The position numbers were made by a program, and so were the translations under genes. Below, piece after piece: positions 18,549 to 28,005 of a stretch of 64,000 nucleotides of DNA. How positions within the stretch are numbered: position 1 is the first letter of the stretch; every line of letters begins with the position of its first letter. The DNA comes from Massilia litorea (GTDB lineage Bacteria; Pseudomonadota; Gammaproteobacteria; Burkholderiales; Burkholderiaceae_D): contig NZ_CP062941.1 in the NCBI RefSeq assembly GCF_015101885.1, forward strand, positions 1,550,001 through 1,614,000, given 5' to 3'. The notes under the pieces were generated by a model. It did no database searches and was not told the origin of the DNA. It worked only from the letters and a program-made list of their open reading frames with translations.

Positions 18549-19976
18549 TTGCGTTTTCCTATCAAGAAGTTGGCCGTCGGCACCCTGCTGTGCGGCCTGC
18601 TGGCCCTGTCCGCGGCGGGTACCGCCGCGGCCGCCAAGCCTACCGAACGCAGCCGCCAGAAGGCGGCTGCCGAGGCGCAGCGCGCCGGGATCCAGCAAAA
18701 GCTGACGGCGCTCAAGAAAGAGATCAGCCGTACCGAGAGCGAAAAGGACGATGCCGCCGACACGCTGGCCGAGTCGGAAGAGGCGATCTCGAACGCGAAC
18801 CGCGCCCTGCGCGACCTGCACCAGGAAACGGTCGAGACCAATGTCCGCCTGCAAGACCTCGCGGGCGAACAGGAACGCCTGGCGCAAACGATCGCTGGCC
18901 AGAAAAAACAACTGTCGGCCCTGCTGCGCGAGCACTATGTGGCCGGCAATGAGGACAGAATCAAGCTGCTGCTGTCGGGAGACAACCCGAACCGCATCAA
19001 CCGCGATTTGCAGATGATGGCCTATGTCTCGCAGGCGCAGGCAAAACTGCTGACCGCCCTGAACGCGAACCTGGCGCAAGTCGAGGCGAACAAGGAGAAG
19101 GTCGAGAACGCCAAGGTCGAACTCGAAGAGATCGCCGAGGAACAGCGCGACCAGAAAGCCGTGCTGGAAAAGGAAAAGGCGCGCCGCGCCGCCCTGCTCG
19201 GCGAACTGTCGAGCAAACTGGTGGTGCAGAGAAAACAGGCCGACAGCCTGCAGCGCGACGAGCAGCGCATGAGCGGCCTGGTCGACCAGCTGACCAAGCT
19301 GATCCGCGAACAGGCCGAGGCCGAACGCAAGCGGCAAGAAGCGCTCGCTGCCGCCCGCGCCAAGGCGAAGCTGGAAGCGGAAGCGGCCGCGAAAGCGCGC
19401 GCGCTGGCCCGTGCCGCCGCAAAAGCCGAGCGCGAGCGGTTGGCGCGCGAAGCGGCGAAAGCGGGCAAGCCGGCACCAAAACCATTGCCGCCGGAGCCTG
19501 ATGAGCCGAAGGTGGCGGAGCAGCCGAAACACGAAGAGCGTACGCCCGATATTTCGCTCGCGCCCGCGGCGCCCGCCGGCGCCTTCGCCTCTCTGCGCGG
19601 ACGGTTGACGTCACCGGTCAGCGGCACCATCGCGGCGCGCTTCGGCGCCAAGCGCGGCGGCGATGGCCCGAGCTGGAAAGGGATGTTCATCAAGGCGCCG
19701 GAAGGGACGGAAGTGCGCTCGGTGGCGGTCGGCCGCGTGGTGCACTCGGGCTGGATGCGCGGCTTCGGGAATTTGATCATCGTCGACCACGGCGGCGACT
19801 ATTTATCGATCTACGCCAACAACCAGACGCTATTGAAACGCCTGGGCGATGCGGTGCGCGCCGGCGAGCCGATTGCGAGCGCGGGCAATACCGGCGGTAA
19901 CGAAGAATCGGGGCTATACTTTGAGCTCAGGCATCTCGGTAAAGCCTTCGACCCGGCAAGCTGGGTTAAATTCTAG
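18549..19976 (+). CDS. EnvC-like murein hydrolase activator (degenerate LytM/M23)
   Basis: A 475-residue protein with a signal peptide (1-29), a long coiled-coil region (about 35-250), an Ala/Lys-rich linker and a C-terminal LytM domain (about 355-475). The zinc-binding His of active LytM enzymes is replaced (SWKGMFI instead of an H-x3-D motif, and LYFELRH for the HxH strand). This is the pattern of E. coli EnvC, which activates septal amidases rather than cutting peptidoglycan itself. TTG start. The gpmA - EnvC-like - CtpA order is common in proteobacteria. Confidence 0.9.
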   Translation: MRFPIKKLAVGTLLCGLLALSAAGTAAAAKPTERSRQKAAAEAQRAGIQQKLTALKKEISRTESEKDDAADTLAESEEAISNANRALRDLHQETVETNVRLQDLAGEQERLAQTIAGQKKQLSALLREHYVAGNEDRIKLLLSGDNPNRINRDLQMMAYVSQAQAKLLTALNANLAQVEANKEKVENAKVELEEIAEEQRDQKAVLEKEKARRAALLGELSSKLVVQRKQADSLQRDEQRMSGLVDQLTKLIREQAEAERKRQEALAAARAKAKLEAEAAAKARALARAAAKAERERLAREAAKAGKPAPKPLPPEPDEPKVAEQPKHEERTPDISLAPAAPAGAFASLRGRLTSPVSGTIAARFGAKRGGDGPSWKGMFIKAPEGTEVRSVAVGRVVHSGWMRGFGNLIIVDHGGDYLSIYANNQTLLKRLGDAVRAGEPIASAGNTGGNEESGLYFELRHLGKAFDPASWVKF

Positions 19977-19984
19977 GGGCAGCG

Positions 19985-21460
19985 ATGGGCAACAAAGTGA
20001 AAAGCATGGGCCTGGTCGGCCTGGGTGTCGTGGCCGGCGTGGCGCTGACGGTGCAGGTCTCGGCCTGGGCGCAGAAGGGCGAGCCAAGTCCGTTGCCGCT
20101 GGACGAACTGCGCCAGCTGGCCGATGTCTTCGGCCTCATCAAAAGCGATTACGTGGTGCCGGTCGAGGACAAGAAGCTTTTATCGGAAGCCATCGGCGGC
20201 ATGGTCGCCTCGCTCGACCCGCATTCGGTCTACCTCGACCAGAAGGCGTATCGCGAGATGCGCGAAAGCGTGCAGGGTAAATTCGTCGGCGTCGGCATCG
20301 AAGTCGCGGCCGAAGACGGCTACGTGAAAATCGTCTCGCCGATCGAAGACTCTCCCGCCTACCGGGCCGGCATCAAGGCCGGGGACCTGATCACCCGCAT
20401 CGACAATGTTCCCGTCAAAGGCTTGTCGATCGACGACGCCATCAAGAAAATGCGCGGCAAGCCAGGCAGCAAAGTGACGCTGACGATCGCCCGCCGCGGC
20501 GACGACCGCCCGTGGGTGGTCCCCGTCACGCGCGAGGAAATCCGCGTCCTGAGCGTCAAGGCAAAAATGGTCGAGCCCGATTACGCCTGGGTGCGCATCA
20601 GCCAGTTCCAGGAAGCGACTTTAGAGGAGCTGGCGACCAAGACGCAGGCCCTGTACGCCGCCAATCCGAACATCAAGGGGCTCATACTCGACCTGCGCAA
20701 CGATCCGGGCGGCCTGCTGCCGGGCGCGATCGGCGTCTCGACCGCCTTCCTGCCGAAGGAAGAGCTGATTGTCTCGACCAAGGGCCAATTGCCCGACTCC
20801 AACCAGAGCTATTATGGCCGGCGCGAATTCTATGCCCCGCGCGGCGCCGATCCGCTGGCGAAACTGCCGGCCGGATTGAAAACGGTGCCGATGATCGTGC
20901 TGGTCAACGGCGGCTCGGCCTCGGCCTCGGAGATCGTCGCCGGCGCCCTGCAGGACTACAAGCGCGCCATCGTGATGGGCAGCCAGAGCTTTGGCAAGGG
21001 CTCGGTGCAGACCCTGCGGCCCTTATCAAGCGACACGGCCATCAAACTGACCACGGCGCGCTACTACACGCCGAAGGGACGGGCGATCCAGGCCAACGGC
21101 ATCGTGCCCGACATGGCGGTCGACGAAACGGCGGAAGGCGACGGTTTGAATGCGCTGCGCGTGCGCGAAGTGGATTTGCAGCGCCACCTGGCGGGCGAGA
21201 ACGAAAAGCCGGGCGCGGTCGCCAAGGATGCCCGCGACAGCGCCGAACAGAGACAACGCGCGCTGGCCCTGCTGAAGAACCGCAAACCGCTTGAATTGGG
21301 CGGCAAGGACGATTTTCAACTGGCCCAGGCGCTGAACCACTTTAAAGGGTTGCCAGTAAAAGTTGCCAGGGCGGAGGCGGTCGAAGTGATCTCGCCCGAG
21401 CCGAAGCAGTTGCCGGGGACCGAAACGAAACCGCCGGAGCTGAAGGGCTCGAAGAAGTAA
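19985..21460 (+). CDS. S41 family carboxyl-terminal processing protease
   Basis: A 491-residue tail-specific protease with an N-terminal signal or anchor (about 8-29), a PDZ domain (about 95-175) and the S41 catalytic domain. The catalytic Ser is in GGSASASEIVAG and the Lys in SFGKGSVQT. Such enzymes trim periplasmic proteins, including cell-wall hydrolases. It lies 8 bp after the EnvC-like gene, so the two are likely an operon. The 80-residue C-terminal tail is charged and variable. Confidence 0.95.
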   Translation: MGNKVKSMGLVGLGVVAGVALTVQVSAWAQKGEPSPLPLDELRQLADVFGLIKSDYVVPVEDKKLLSEAIGGMVASLDPHSVYLDQKAYREMRESVQGKFVGVGIEVAAEDGYVKIVSPIEDSPAYRAGIKAGDLITRIDNVPVKGLSIDDAIKKMRGKPGSKVTLTIARRGDDRPWVVPVTREEIRVLSVKAKMVEPDYAWVRISQFQEATLEELATKTQALYAANPNIKGLILDLRNDPGGLLPGAIGVSTAFLPKEELIVSTKGQLPDSNQSYYGRREFYAPRGADPLAKLPAGLKTVPMIVLVNGGSASASEIVAGALQDYKRAIVMGSQSFGKGSVQTLRPLSSDTAIKLTTARYYTPKGRAIQANGIVPDMAVDETAEGDGLNALRVREVDLQRHLAGENEKPGAVAKDARDSAEQRQRALALLKNRKPLELGGKDDFQLAQALNHFKGLPVKVARAEAVEVISPEPKQLPGTETKPPELKGSKK

Positions 21461-21527
21461 AGCAGGTGAATGGCCGTACCCGGATGCATGATTGTCCGCG
21501 CCGACGCCGTCCACCCTGCATCGCTCC

Positions 21528-22289
21528 ATGAACGACTCCCAACTGCTGCGCTATTCGCGCCACATCCTGCTCGATGAGATCGGTATCGAAGGCCAGGCCC
21601 GCCTGCTGGCCTCCCATGTCTTCGTCATCGGCGCCGGCGGCCTCGGCTCGCCGGCGGCGATGTACCTGGCCGCCAGCGGCGTCGGCCACATCACCCTGGT
21701 CGACGATGACCTCGTCGACCTGACGAACCTGCAACGCCAGGTGATGCACACGACCGAACGCATCGGCACCTCCAAAGTCGCGTCCGGCCGCGCGGCTTTG
21801 CACGCGATCAACCCGGAGGTGAGCGTCACTGCCCTCTGCGAACGCGCCGGCGACGCCCGGCTGCGCGAACTGGCGCAAGCTGCCTCGGTCGTGCTCGATT
21901 GCAGCGACAATTTCGCCACCCGCCATGCCGTCAACCGCGCCTGCGTCGCGGCCGGGGTGCCGCTGGTGGCGGGCGCGGCGATCCGCTTCGACGGGCAATT
22001 GTCCGTATTCGACACGCGCCGCGCCGACTGTCCCTGCTACGCCTGTGTCTTCCCCGAGGACAGCGGTTTTGAAGATGTTGCCTGCAGCACGATGGGGGTC
22101 TTCGCGCCCCTGGTCGGCATCGTCGGCGCCGTCCAGGCCGCCGAGGCCCTGAAGCTGATATTAAATGTCGGCATGCCGCTGGCCGGGCGCCTGCTGCTGC
22201 TCGACGGGCGCGCCATGGAGTGGACCGAGATCCGCGCGGCCCGCAATCCGGGCTGTTCTGTCTGCCAGGAAAGACCCGCGCACGCCTGA
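21528..22289 (+). CDS. moeB: MoeB/ThiF-type adenylyltransferase
   Basis: A 253-residue E1-like enzyme that adenylates the C-terminal glycine of a ubiquitin-like sulfur carrier (MoaD or ThiS). The ATP-binding GAGGLGSPAA and 'DDDLVDLTNLQRQ' motifs, two zinc-binding CxxC pairs (CPCYAC and CSVC) and the catalytic-type Cys in VACSTMG are present. Either molybdopterin or thiamin synthesis is possible; the neighbours do not decide it. No strong Shine-Dalgarno. Confidence 0.93.
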   Translation: MNDSQLLRYSRHILLDEIGIEGQARLLASHVFVIGAGGLGSPAAMYLAASGVGHITLVDDDLVDLTNLQRQVMHTTERIGTSKVASGRAALHAINPEVSVTALCERAGDARLRELAQAASVVLDCSDNFATRHAVNRACVAAGVPLVAGAAIRFDGQLSVFDTRRADCPCYACVFPEDSGFEDVACSTMGVFAPLVGIVGAVQAAEALKLILNVGMPLAGRLLLLDGRAMEWTEIRAARNPGCSVCQERPAHA

Positions 22290-22402
22290 GAGTGCAGCGG
22301 GTTTTGCTCTGCAATACAATGGCGCACCGCCGCTGGTGGTTCTTGCCCCCCATTCCGCCTTATACTAAGCCGATTGTCCCATCCACCTTTTCAAGATTGA
22401 CT

Positions 22403-22855
22403 ATGCAGATCGTTTCGCACCGTGCAGTTGGCCGGCGTCTCGCGCGCGGCTTCACCCTCGTTGAAATCATGGTTGTCGTGGTCATCATCGGCATCCTGGG
22501 CGCGCTGGTCGTGCCGAAACTGTTGGGCCGTACCGGCGAGTCGCGCGTGGTCGCGGCAAAAACCGACATCGCCACCCTGATGCAGGCACTCAAACTCTAC
22601 AAGCTGGACAACCAGCGCTACCCGACCACCGAACAGGGCCTGCAAGCCCTGACCACCAAGCCGACCTCGGGCCCATCGGCCAATGGCTGGAAGGAAGGCG
22701 GTTACGTCGAAAAGCTGCCGAAGGATCCCTGGGGTAACTCGTACCAGTACCTGTCGCCCGGCTTGCATGGCGAAGTCGACATCTTCTCGTTCGGCGCCGA
22801 TGGCCAGGCCGGCGGCGAAGGCGAAGACGCCGACGTCGGCTCCTGGCAGGGATAA
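22403..22855 (+). CDS. gspG: type II secretion major pseudopilin GspG
   Basis: The main subunit of the type II pseudopilus. Of 150 residues, the leader ends ...ARG and is cut before FTLVEIMVVVVIIGILGA (residue 17 onward). The C-terminal 'DPWGNSYQYLSPGLHGEVDIFSFGADG' loop is the calcium-binding signature of GspG. The start at 22403 was chosen to give a short basic prepilin leader. First gene of the operon, 113 bp after moeB. Confidence 0.97.
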   Translation: MQIVSHRAVGRRLARGFTLVEIMVVVVIIGILGALVVPKLLGRTGESRVVAAKTDIATLMQALKLYKLDNQRYPTTEQGLQALTTKPTSGPSANGWKEGGYVEKLPKDPWGNSYQYLSPGLHGEVDIFSFGADGQAGGEGEDADVGSWQG

Positions 22856-22861
22856 GTCGTC

Positions 22862-23368
22862 ATGGCCGGCGCCGCGCCGCCACACAGGGCTGATGGTTTC
22901 ACCTTGGTGGAAATCCTGGTCGTGATGGTCATCATCGGCATCACGCTCGGGATGGCCTCGCTCAACGCGATTCCCAGTCCGCGCCAGGATCTCGAAAACG
23001 AGGCGAAACGCCTGACCTTGCTGCTCCAGCTGGCGCGCGACGAAGCCATCGTACGTAACCGCGAAGTCGCCTTCGAGGCCACGCCCGAGCGCTACCGCTT
23101 CCTGGTGCGCGAGGACAAGGGCTGGACCCCCGTGACCCAGGACGATTTATTGCGCGAACGGCCTTTCCGGAATGCCCCGGTGCGCCTGCTGCTCGATCCG
23201 CCGGCCGCCGGCATCAACGCCAATAGCGAGGCCATGCGCGTGACCTTCGGCCGCGAGCCGGTCGACAAACCTTTTACCCTGACCCTCGCCAGCGGCAACA
23301 ACAGCGTCGGCGTGCGCGCCGACGGCGTCGGCCATTTCACGGTCGTCGAACCGGGAGAACCGCAGTGA
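22862..23368 (+). CDS. gspH: type II secretion minor pseudopilin GspH
   Basis: A 168-residue minor pseudopilin with prepilin cleavage before FTLVEILVVMVIIG (residue 13). The globular domain is beta-rich, as expected for GspH, which sits near the pilus tip. Starts 6 bp after gspG and its stop overlaps the gspI start. Confidence 0.92.
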   Translation: MAGAAPPHRADGFTLVEILVVMVIIGITLGMASLNAIPSPRQDLENEAKRLTLLLQLARDEAIVRNREVAFEATPERYRFLVREDKGWTPVTQDDLLRERPFRNAPVRLLLDPPAAGINANSEAMRVTFGREPVDKPFTLTLASGNNSVGVRADGVGHFTVVEPGEPQ

Positions 23369-23745
23369 CCCCTTCCAGGCAGCACGCCGGTTTCACCCTG
23401 CTCGAGGTGCTGGTGGCGCTCGTCATCGTCGGCACCGCGCTCGGCGCCGGCCTGCGCGCGATCGGCAGCCTGGCCTCGAACGGTGCCGGCTTGCGTTCGT
23501 CCATGATGGCGACCTGGTCGGCCGAGAACCGTCTCGTGCAAATCCGCCTGAGCAAGGAATTCCCGGAAATCGGCAAGCGCAGCTATGCCTGCGGCCAGGG
23601 CGATTTACGCCTGATGTGCCAGGACGAAGTGCTGGCCAGCCCGAATCCCCAGTTGCGCCGCGTCGAAGTGTCGGTGTTCGACATGGATAATCCGAACCGG
23701 CGCATCCTCAAATTGGTGCAGCTCGTCCTGAGGCCCTCGCCATGA
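23365..23745 (+). CDS. gspI: type II secretion minor pseudopilin GspI
   Basis: A 126-residue pseudopilin that nucleates the I-J-K tip complex. Cleavage is before FTLLEVLVALVIVG (residue 10). The GTG start overlaps the gspH stop (GTGA), and GGGAGAA lies upstream. Confidence 0.93.
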   Translation: MTPSRQHAGFTLLEVLVALVIVGTALGAGLRAIGSLASNGAGLRSSMMATWSAENRLVQIRLSKEFPEIGKRSYACGQGDLRLMCQDEVLASPNPQLRRVEVSVFDMDNPNRRILKLVQLVLRPSP

Positions 23746-24365
23746 AGACGGCGCGCGGGTTCACCCTGGTCGAATTATTGGTGGCGATCGGCATCCTCGC
23801 CATGGTGGCCGTGCTCGGCTGGCGCGGCCTGGACGGCATCGTGCGTGCCAGGGTCGCCCTGACTGACCAGATGGAAATGACACGCGGCATGCAGCTGGCC
23901 TTTGCCCAGATGCAGAGCGACTGCGAACACGCGGCCGACGCCACCATGCTGGGTCGCCGTCCCTTCCTGCTGCAGGCCGACAACCGCCTGACCCTGGTCC
24001 GTACCGTATTCAACGAAAACGAACCGGCGCGCCTGCAAGTGATTGCCTACCGCCTCGTCGACAAGCAGTTGCAGCGGCGCGAATCGAAGACCACCCGCGA
24101 CCTGGTCGAGCTCGACGCGCTGTGGCAGGCCTCGGTCAGCGATACCGATCCAACCCCGCCGGTGACGCTGCAGGGCGGCGTCGAATCGATGGGCGTCCTG
24201 GTGTGGCAGAACGGCGCCTGGCAAAAGCAGGCACAGCAGCAGCAGGTAGCCGCGGCTGTCCAGGGCGGGGTGGTGCCGAACGCCGTGACCGGGTTACAGG
24301 TGGTGCTGGCCGCCCGCGGCTTTCCGCAGCCGCTGACCAAGGCCTTCCTGTTGGGGAGTATCTGA
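23742..24365 (+). CDS. gspJ: type II secretion minor pseudopilin GspJ
   Basis: A 207-residue pseudopilin with a very short leader (MKTARG) before FTLVELLVAIGILA. GspJ pairs with GspI and GspK at the pseudopilus tip. ATG overlaps the gspI stop and its own stop overlaps the gspK start. Confidence 0.94.
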   Translation: MKTARGFTLVELLVAIGILAMVAVLGWRGLDGIVRARVALTDQMEMTRGMQLAFAQMQSDCEHAADATMLGRRPFLLQADNRLTLVRTVFNENEPARLQVIAYRLVDKQLQRRESKTTRDLVELDALWQASVSDTDPTPPVTLQGGVESMGVLVWQNGAWQKQAQQQQVAAAVQGGVVPNAVTGLQVVLAARGFPQPLTKAFLLGSI

Positions 24366-25492
24366 TGCCTGCTTTTCGCCATCCCCGGCGCCAGCGCGGC
24401 GTCGCCGTCATCACCGCCTTGCTGCTGACCACGCTGGCGATTTCGATTGTCGCCAGCCTGTTCTGGCAGCAGCAGGTGCAGGTGCGCTCGATGGAAAACC
24501 AGAGGCTGCACCTGCAGACGCGCTGGATCCTGCGCGGCGCGCTCGACTGGTCGACCCTGGTGCTGCGCCAGGATGCCTACACCAACCGCTACACGGCGTT
24601 GAACCAGGTCTGGGCCACACCGCTGGCGGAAACCCGGCTCGACCAGTACATCGAGCGCGAGCGGGTGGAAGGTGAAGTGTTTGATGCTAGTCTTTCTGGC
24701 AACATCGTCGACGCCACCTCGCGTTACAATCTGCGCAACCTCGAAAGTGGAAACAGGATCGACAAGGCCCAGCTGGAAATTTTACAGCGCCTGCTGACCA
24801 ACCTGCAGATCAATCCGGCGCTGGCGAAAACCGCCGCCAACCTGATCGCCGGCAGCCAGCCCGTCATCCAGCCGCCCGGCCAGGTCGATCCGGTCACGGG
24901 CCAGGAGGTCGGTGGCCAGGAAAGGGACCCGAGCGCCGGCGGTACGCCGGGCGCCGTGGGTGCTGGAGGTGCTGCGGTAGCGGCGGCGGGCAGCGCCGCG
25001 GGTAACGGGACGGGAAGCGGCGACGCCGGCAATCCGGATGGCAGCGCCACGATCGCGGTGTCGCGCGAAGGCCTGGGCACGCCGATCAAATTCCTCGAAG
25101 TCGAGGATTTATTGGCGGTGCGGGGCATGACGCCCGAGATGCTGGAAAAGTTGCGCCCATTCGTCATCGTGCTGCCGGAACGCACGCCGATCAATGTGAA
25201 TACGGCCTCGGCCGAAGTGCTGGCGGCGGTGATCCCGAATTTTTCGCTGTCGGAGGCGAACGCCTTGCTGGCGCGCCGCCGCAGTGTGCCCTGGACCGAC
25301 ATCGCCAACTTCCAGGCCGATATCACCGGGCACACGCCGGTACCGGATTCGGTGGACGTGAAAAGCAATTGGTTCCTCGTGAATAGCTACATCCGCCTCG
25401 ACCGCGCCGCATTGAATGCGCAGTCGCTGGTCCAGCGCAGCGGCAATCAGATTGGCGGCGGCGTCAAGGTGGTTTGGGTTCGTCAAAACTAA
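24365..25492 (+). CDS. gspK: type II secretion minor pseudopilin GspK
   Basis: A 375-residue large tip pseudopilin. The leader ends RQRG before VAVITALLLTTLAISIVASLFW and, as in other GspK proteins, lacks the Glu at position 5 of the mature protein. Residues about 180-230 are a Gly/Ala-rich insert, followed by the helical GspK domain with 'TPINVNTASAEVLAAVIP'. Start at 24365 overlaps the gspJ stop; the longer open frame is a shadow of gspJ. Confidence 0.94.
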   Translation: MPAFRHPRRQRGVAVITALLLTTLAISIVASLFWQQQVQVRSMENQRLHLQTRWILRGALDWSTLVLRQDAYTNRYTALNQVWATPLAETRLDQYIERERVEGEVFDASLSGNIVDATSRYNLRNLESGNRIDKAQLEILQRLLTNLQINPALAKTAANLIAGSQPVIQPPGQVDPVTGQEVGGQERDPSAGGTPGAVGAGGAAVAAAGSAAGNGTGSGDAGNPDGSATIAVSREGLGTPIKFLEVEDLLAVRGMTPEMLEKLRPFVIVLPERTPINVNTASAEVLAAVIPNFSLSEANALLARRRSVPWTDIANFQADITGHTPVPDSVDVKSNWFLVNSYIRLDRAALNAQSLVQRSGNQIGGGVKVVWVRQN

Positions 25493-25508
25493 AAGAAAGC
25501 GAGACGGT

Positions 25509-26717
25509 TTGACTACACTTTATATCCGGCATCCGGCGCGCGCAGAAGGAGAAGGCGCGCCATGCCGTTTCGCCGTCGTCGGCGACGGCGGCACGATCGA
25601 GCAGCAGGGGGAGGGGGCGCTGCGCAATCTGACCGATGTCGTCGCCGCCAGCCGCCGCGTCGTGCTGCTGCTGGCCGGCACCGACGTCAACCTGCTGTCG
25701 CTGCAGATGCCGCCGCTGACCGGTGCGCGCCTGCGCGCGGCGCTGCCGGGCCTGGTCGAAGAACATATCCTGGGCGACCCGAACGATTGCGTGCTGGTGG
25801 CCGGTCCCCCCACGGGCGAGGGCACGCGTCCCGTGGCCGTGGTCGCGCGCGACTGGTTCGAGCCGCTCGTGCGTACCCTGCTGGCCCAGGGCGCGCGTGC
25901 GGTGTCGGCCCTGCCGGCGCAGCTGTGCCTGCCCCTGCAGCCGGGCGGCGTCAGTGCGGCCCTGAACGGCGCCGAATTGCTGCTGCGCCAGAGCCAGTTC
26001 GGCGGACTCGGTCTGGCGCTCGACGCCAATCCTGCCAGCGCCCTGCAAACGGCGCGTGCGCTGGCGGGCGACGCCCCCCTGACGTTATACGTGCCGCGCG
26101 AGCAGCTGGGCGAGTACGGCGTGCTGCTGGCCGAAGCCGGTCCCGGCACGGTGCTGGAAGCCGATGACTGGGCGCACTGGATCGCCGGTGCGAAAACGAT
26201 CAGCTTCGACCTGGTGCCGGGACTCGGTGCGGCCGGTGCGCGCCAGACCGACTGGCGCCGCTGGCGCGTGCCGATCGCGCTGGCCTTCGCCGGCGTGGTC
26301 GTCAACCTGGCCGGCATCAACATCGAATGGCTGCGCCTGCGTGGCGAAGCCGACGCCGTGCGCGCCCAGATGAAGCAAACCTTCCAGTCGGTCTATCCGA
26401 ACCAGCCGATGGTCGACCCGGTGGCGCAAATGCGCCAGGGCATCGCCCGCGCCCAGGCCGGCAGCGGCCAGATCGGCTCCGACGAATTCATCTATCTGGC
26501 CGGCGCCCTGGGCGACGCAACCCGGCAATTGCCGCGTCCGCCCGGGATTAGCTCAATCGAATACAAGGAACGCACGCTGCGGGTGCGGGTCAAACCCGAA
26601 ACGGTCGACCCCACCGCCTTGCGCCAGCTGCAGGCGGCGCTGTCCGCGCGCAGTCTTTCACTGGAAGCCGCCGCACCCGACAATTGGCTGGTGCGCAGCA
26701 CGGGAGCTAAGCCATGA
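25509..26717 (+). CDS. gspL: type II secretion inner-membrane protein GspL
   Basis: A 402-residue GspL with an actin-like cytoplasmic domain (1 to about 250), which recruits the GspE ATPase, one membrane segment (about 258-276) and a ferredoxin-like periplasmic domain. The likely start is TTG at 25509, 16 bp after gspK; no in-frame ATG gives a full N-terminal domain. The next gene overlaps by 4 bp. Confidence 0.88.
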   Translation: MTTLYIRHPARAEGEGAPCRFAVVGDGGTIEQQGEGALRNLTDVVAASRRVVLLLAGTDVNLLSLQMPPLTGARLRAALPGLVEEHILGDPNDCVLVAGPPTGEGTRPVAVVARDWFEPLVRTLLAQGARAVSALPAQLCLPLQPGGVSAALNGAELLLRQSQFGGLGLALDANPASALQTARALAGDAPLTLYVPREQLGEYGVLLAEAGPGTVLEADDWAHWIAGAKTISFDLVPGLGAAGARQTDWRRWRVPIALAFAGVVVNLAGINIEWLRLRGEADAVRAQMKQTFQSVYPNQPMVDPVAQMRQGIARAQAGSGQIGSDEFIYLAGALGDATRQLPRPPGISSIEYKERTLRVRVKPETVDPTALRQLQAALSARSLSLEAAAPDNWLVRSTGAKP

Positions 26718-27235
26718 GTCTGCTCAGTCATGTCGGCCGGGTGCGCACACGCGCCACCGGATATTGGATCGCACGCAGCGAGCAGGAGCGCCGCTACCTG
26801 GCCGCCGGTTTCGGCGTCGTGTTCCTGGCGCTGGTGTACACGGGTTTGATCGAGCCGGCGGTCGAAGGCCGCGCACGGTTGCAGCGTTCGCTGCCCGAGC
26901 TGCGCCAGCAGGCCGCCCAGCTCGCCAGCATGGCGAACCAGGCACGCGCGCTGGCCGGCCAGGCACCGGTACCGGTCACGCCGATGACGCGCGAAAGCCT
27001 GATGACCAGCCTGAGCGGACGCGGCATCACGCCGGGCTCGCTCACGCTGACCGGTGAATTCGCACGGCTGCAGGTGACCGGCGTCTCGTTCGCCAACCTG
27101 GTGTCCTGGCTCGATGCCCAGCGCCGCGAGAGCCGCATCGCCGTCCAGGAAGGCAGTTTTACCGCCCAGGACCCGCAGGGACAGGTCGACGCCAACCTGA
27201 CGCTGCGCCAGGATAACGGGACTGCTGCCCGATGA
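26714..27235 (+). CDS. gspM: type II secretion inner-membrane protein GspM
   Basis: A 173-residue protein with a cytoplasmic tail, one membrane segment (about 33-50) and a periplasmic ferredoxin-like domain that dimerises with GspL. Overlaps gspL and gspN by 4 bp each. Confidence 0.92.
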   Translation: MSLLSHVGRVRTRATGYWIARSEQERRYLAAGFGVVFLALVYTGLIEPAVEGRARLQRSLPELRQQAAQLASMANQARALAGQAPVPVTPMTRESLMTSLSGRGITPGSLTLTGEFARLQVTGVSFANLVSWLDAQRRESRIAVQEGSFTAQDPQGQVDANLTLRQDNGTAAR

Positions 27236-28005
27236 GGCGCAGCCTCGGTTGGCTGGTCGTGGTCGCCCTGGCGATCGCGCTGACCGTGCTCGTCTTCCTG
27301 CCGGCCAGCTGGCTCGGGACGATGGTGGAACGCCAGACCGGCGGTCGTTTGACTCTCGGGGATGCGCAGGGTACGCTCTGGCACGGCTCAGCCTTCGTGG
27401 GGGGGGCGCCGGGCGAAGGCGGGGCGGTAACGCCGCTGTTGCCGGGACGCTTTTCCTGGCGCCTGTCGCCGCTGGTGCTGGTGGGACATGTTGACATGCA
27501 ACTGGAAAATCCGCAGGCGCTGGCCGCGCCGGTGGCGCTGACCGGCAGCTGGTCGGAGTGGCAGCTGAGCAAGGGGCAATTGCTGTTGCCGGCCGAGGGC
27601 CTGGCCGGGCTCGGCGCACCGCTCAACACGCTGGTGCCCTCGGGCGTGATCCGGCTGTCGTGGAACCGGCTCGACCTGGTGCGCCTGCCGGGCAGCGTGG
27701 CGGTGACGGGGCGCACGACCTTGTCGATGAGCGACATGGGTTCGCGCATGGCGCCGATCAAGCCGCTGGGCAGCTACGAGATGGTGATGGACTGGCGCGG
27801 CCAGCAAGCCGACCTGGTGTTGCGCACGGTGCGCGGCGCCTTGCTATTGTCGGGAAATGGAACGTTGCAGAATGGACGCCTGCGCTTTTCGGGACAGGCA
27901 TCGGCCGCCGATGGCTACGAAGACACCTTGGGCAATATGCTCAATCTTCTTGGCCAGCGCCGCATGGTGAACGGTAAAAACATAATCGCATTAGAGTTCA
28001 GATAA
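27232..28005 (+). CDS. gspN: type II secretion protein GspN
   Basis: A 257-residue protein with one N-terminal membrane segment (about 5-24) and a periplasmic domain of the T2SS protein N family ('GDAQGTLWHGSA'). GspN is a non-universal component of unclear role, proposed to be peripheral to the assembly platform. The stop overlaps the gspD start. Confidence 0.9.
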   Translation: MRRSLGWLVVVALAIALTVLVFLPASWLGTMVERQTGGRLTLGDAQGTLWHGSAFVGGAPGEGGAVTPLLPGRFSWRLSPLVLVGHVDMQLENPQALAAPVALTGSWSEWQLSKGQLLLPAEGLAGLGAPLNTLVPSGVIRLSWNRLDLVRLPGSVAVTGRTTLSMSDMGSRMAPIKPLGSYEMVMDWRGQQADLVLRTVRGALLLSGNGTLQNGRLRFSGQASAADGYEDTLGNMLNLLGQRRMVNGKNIIALEFR

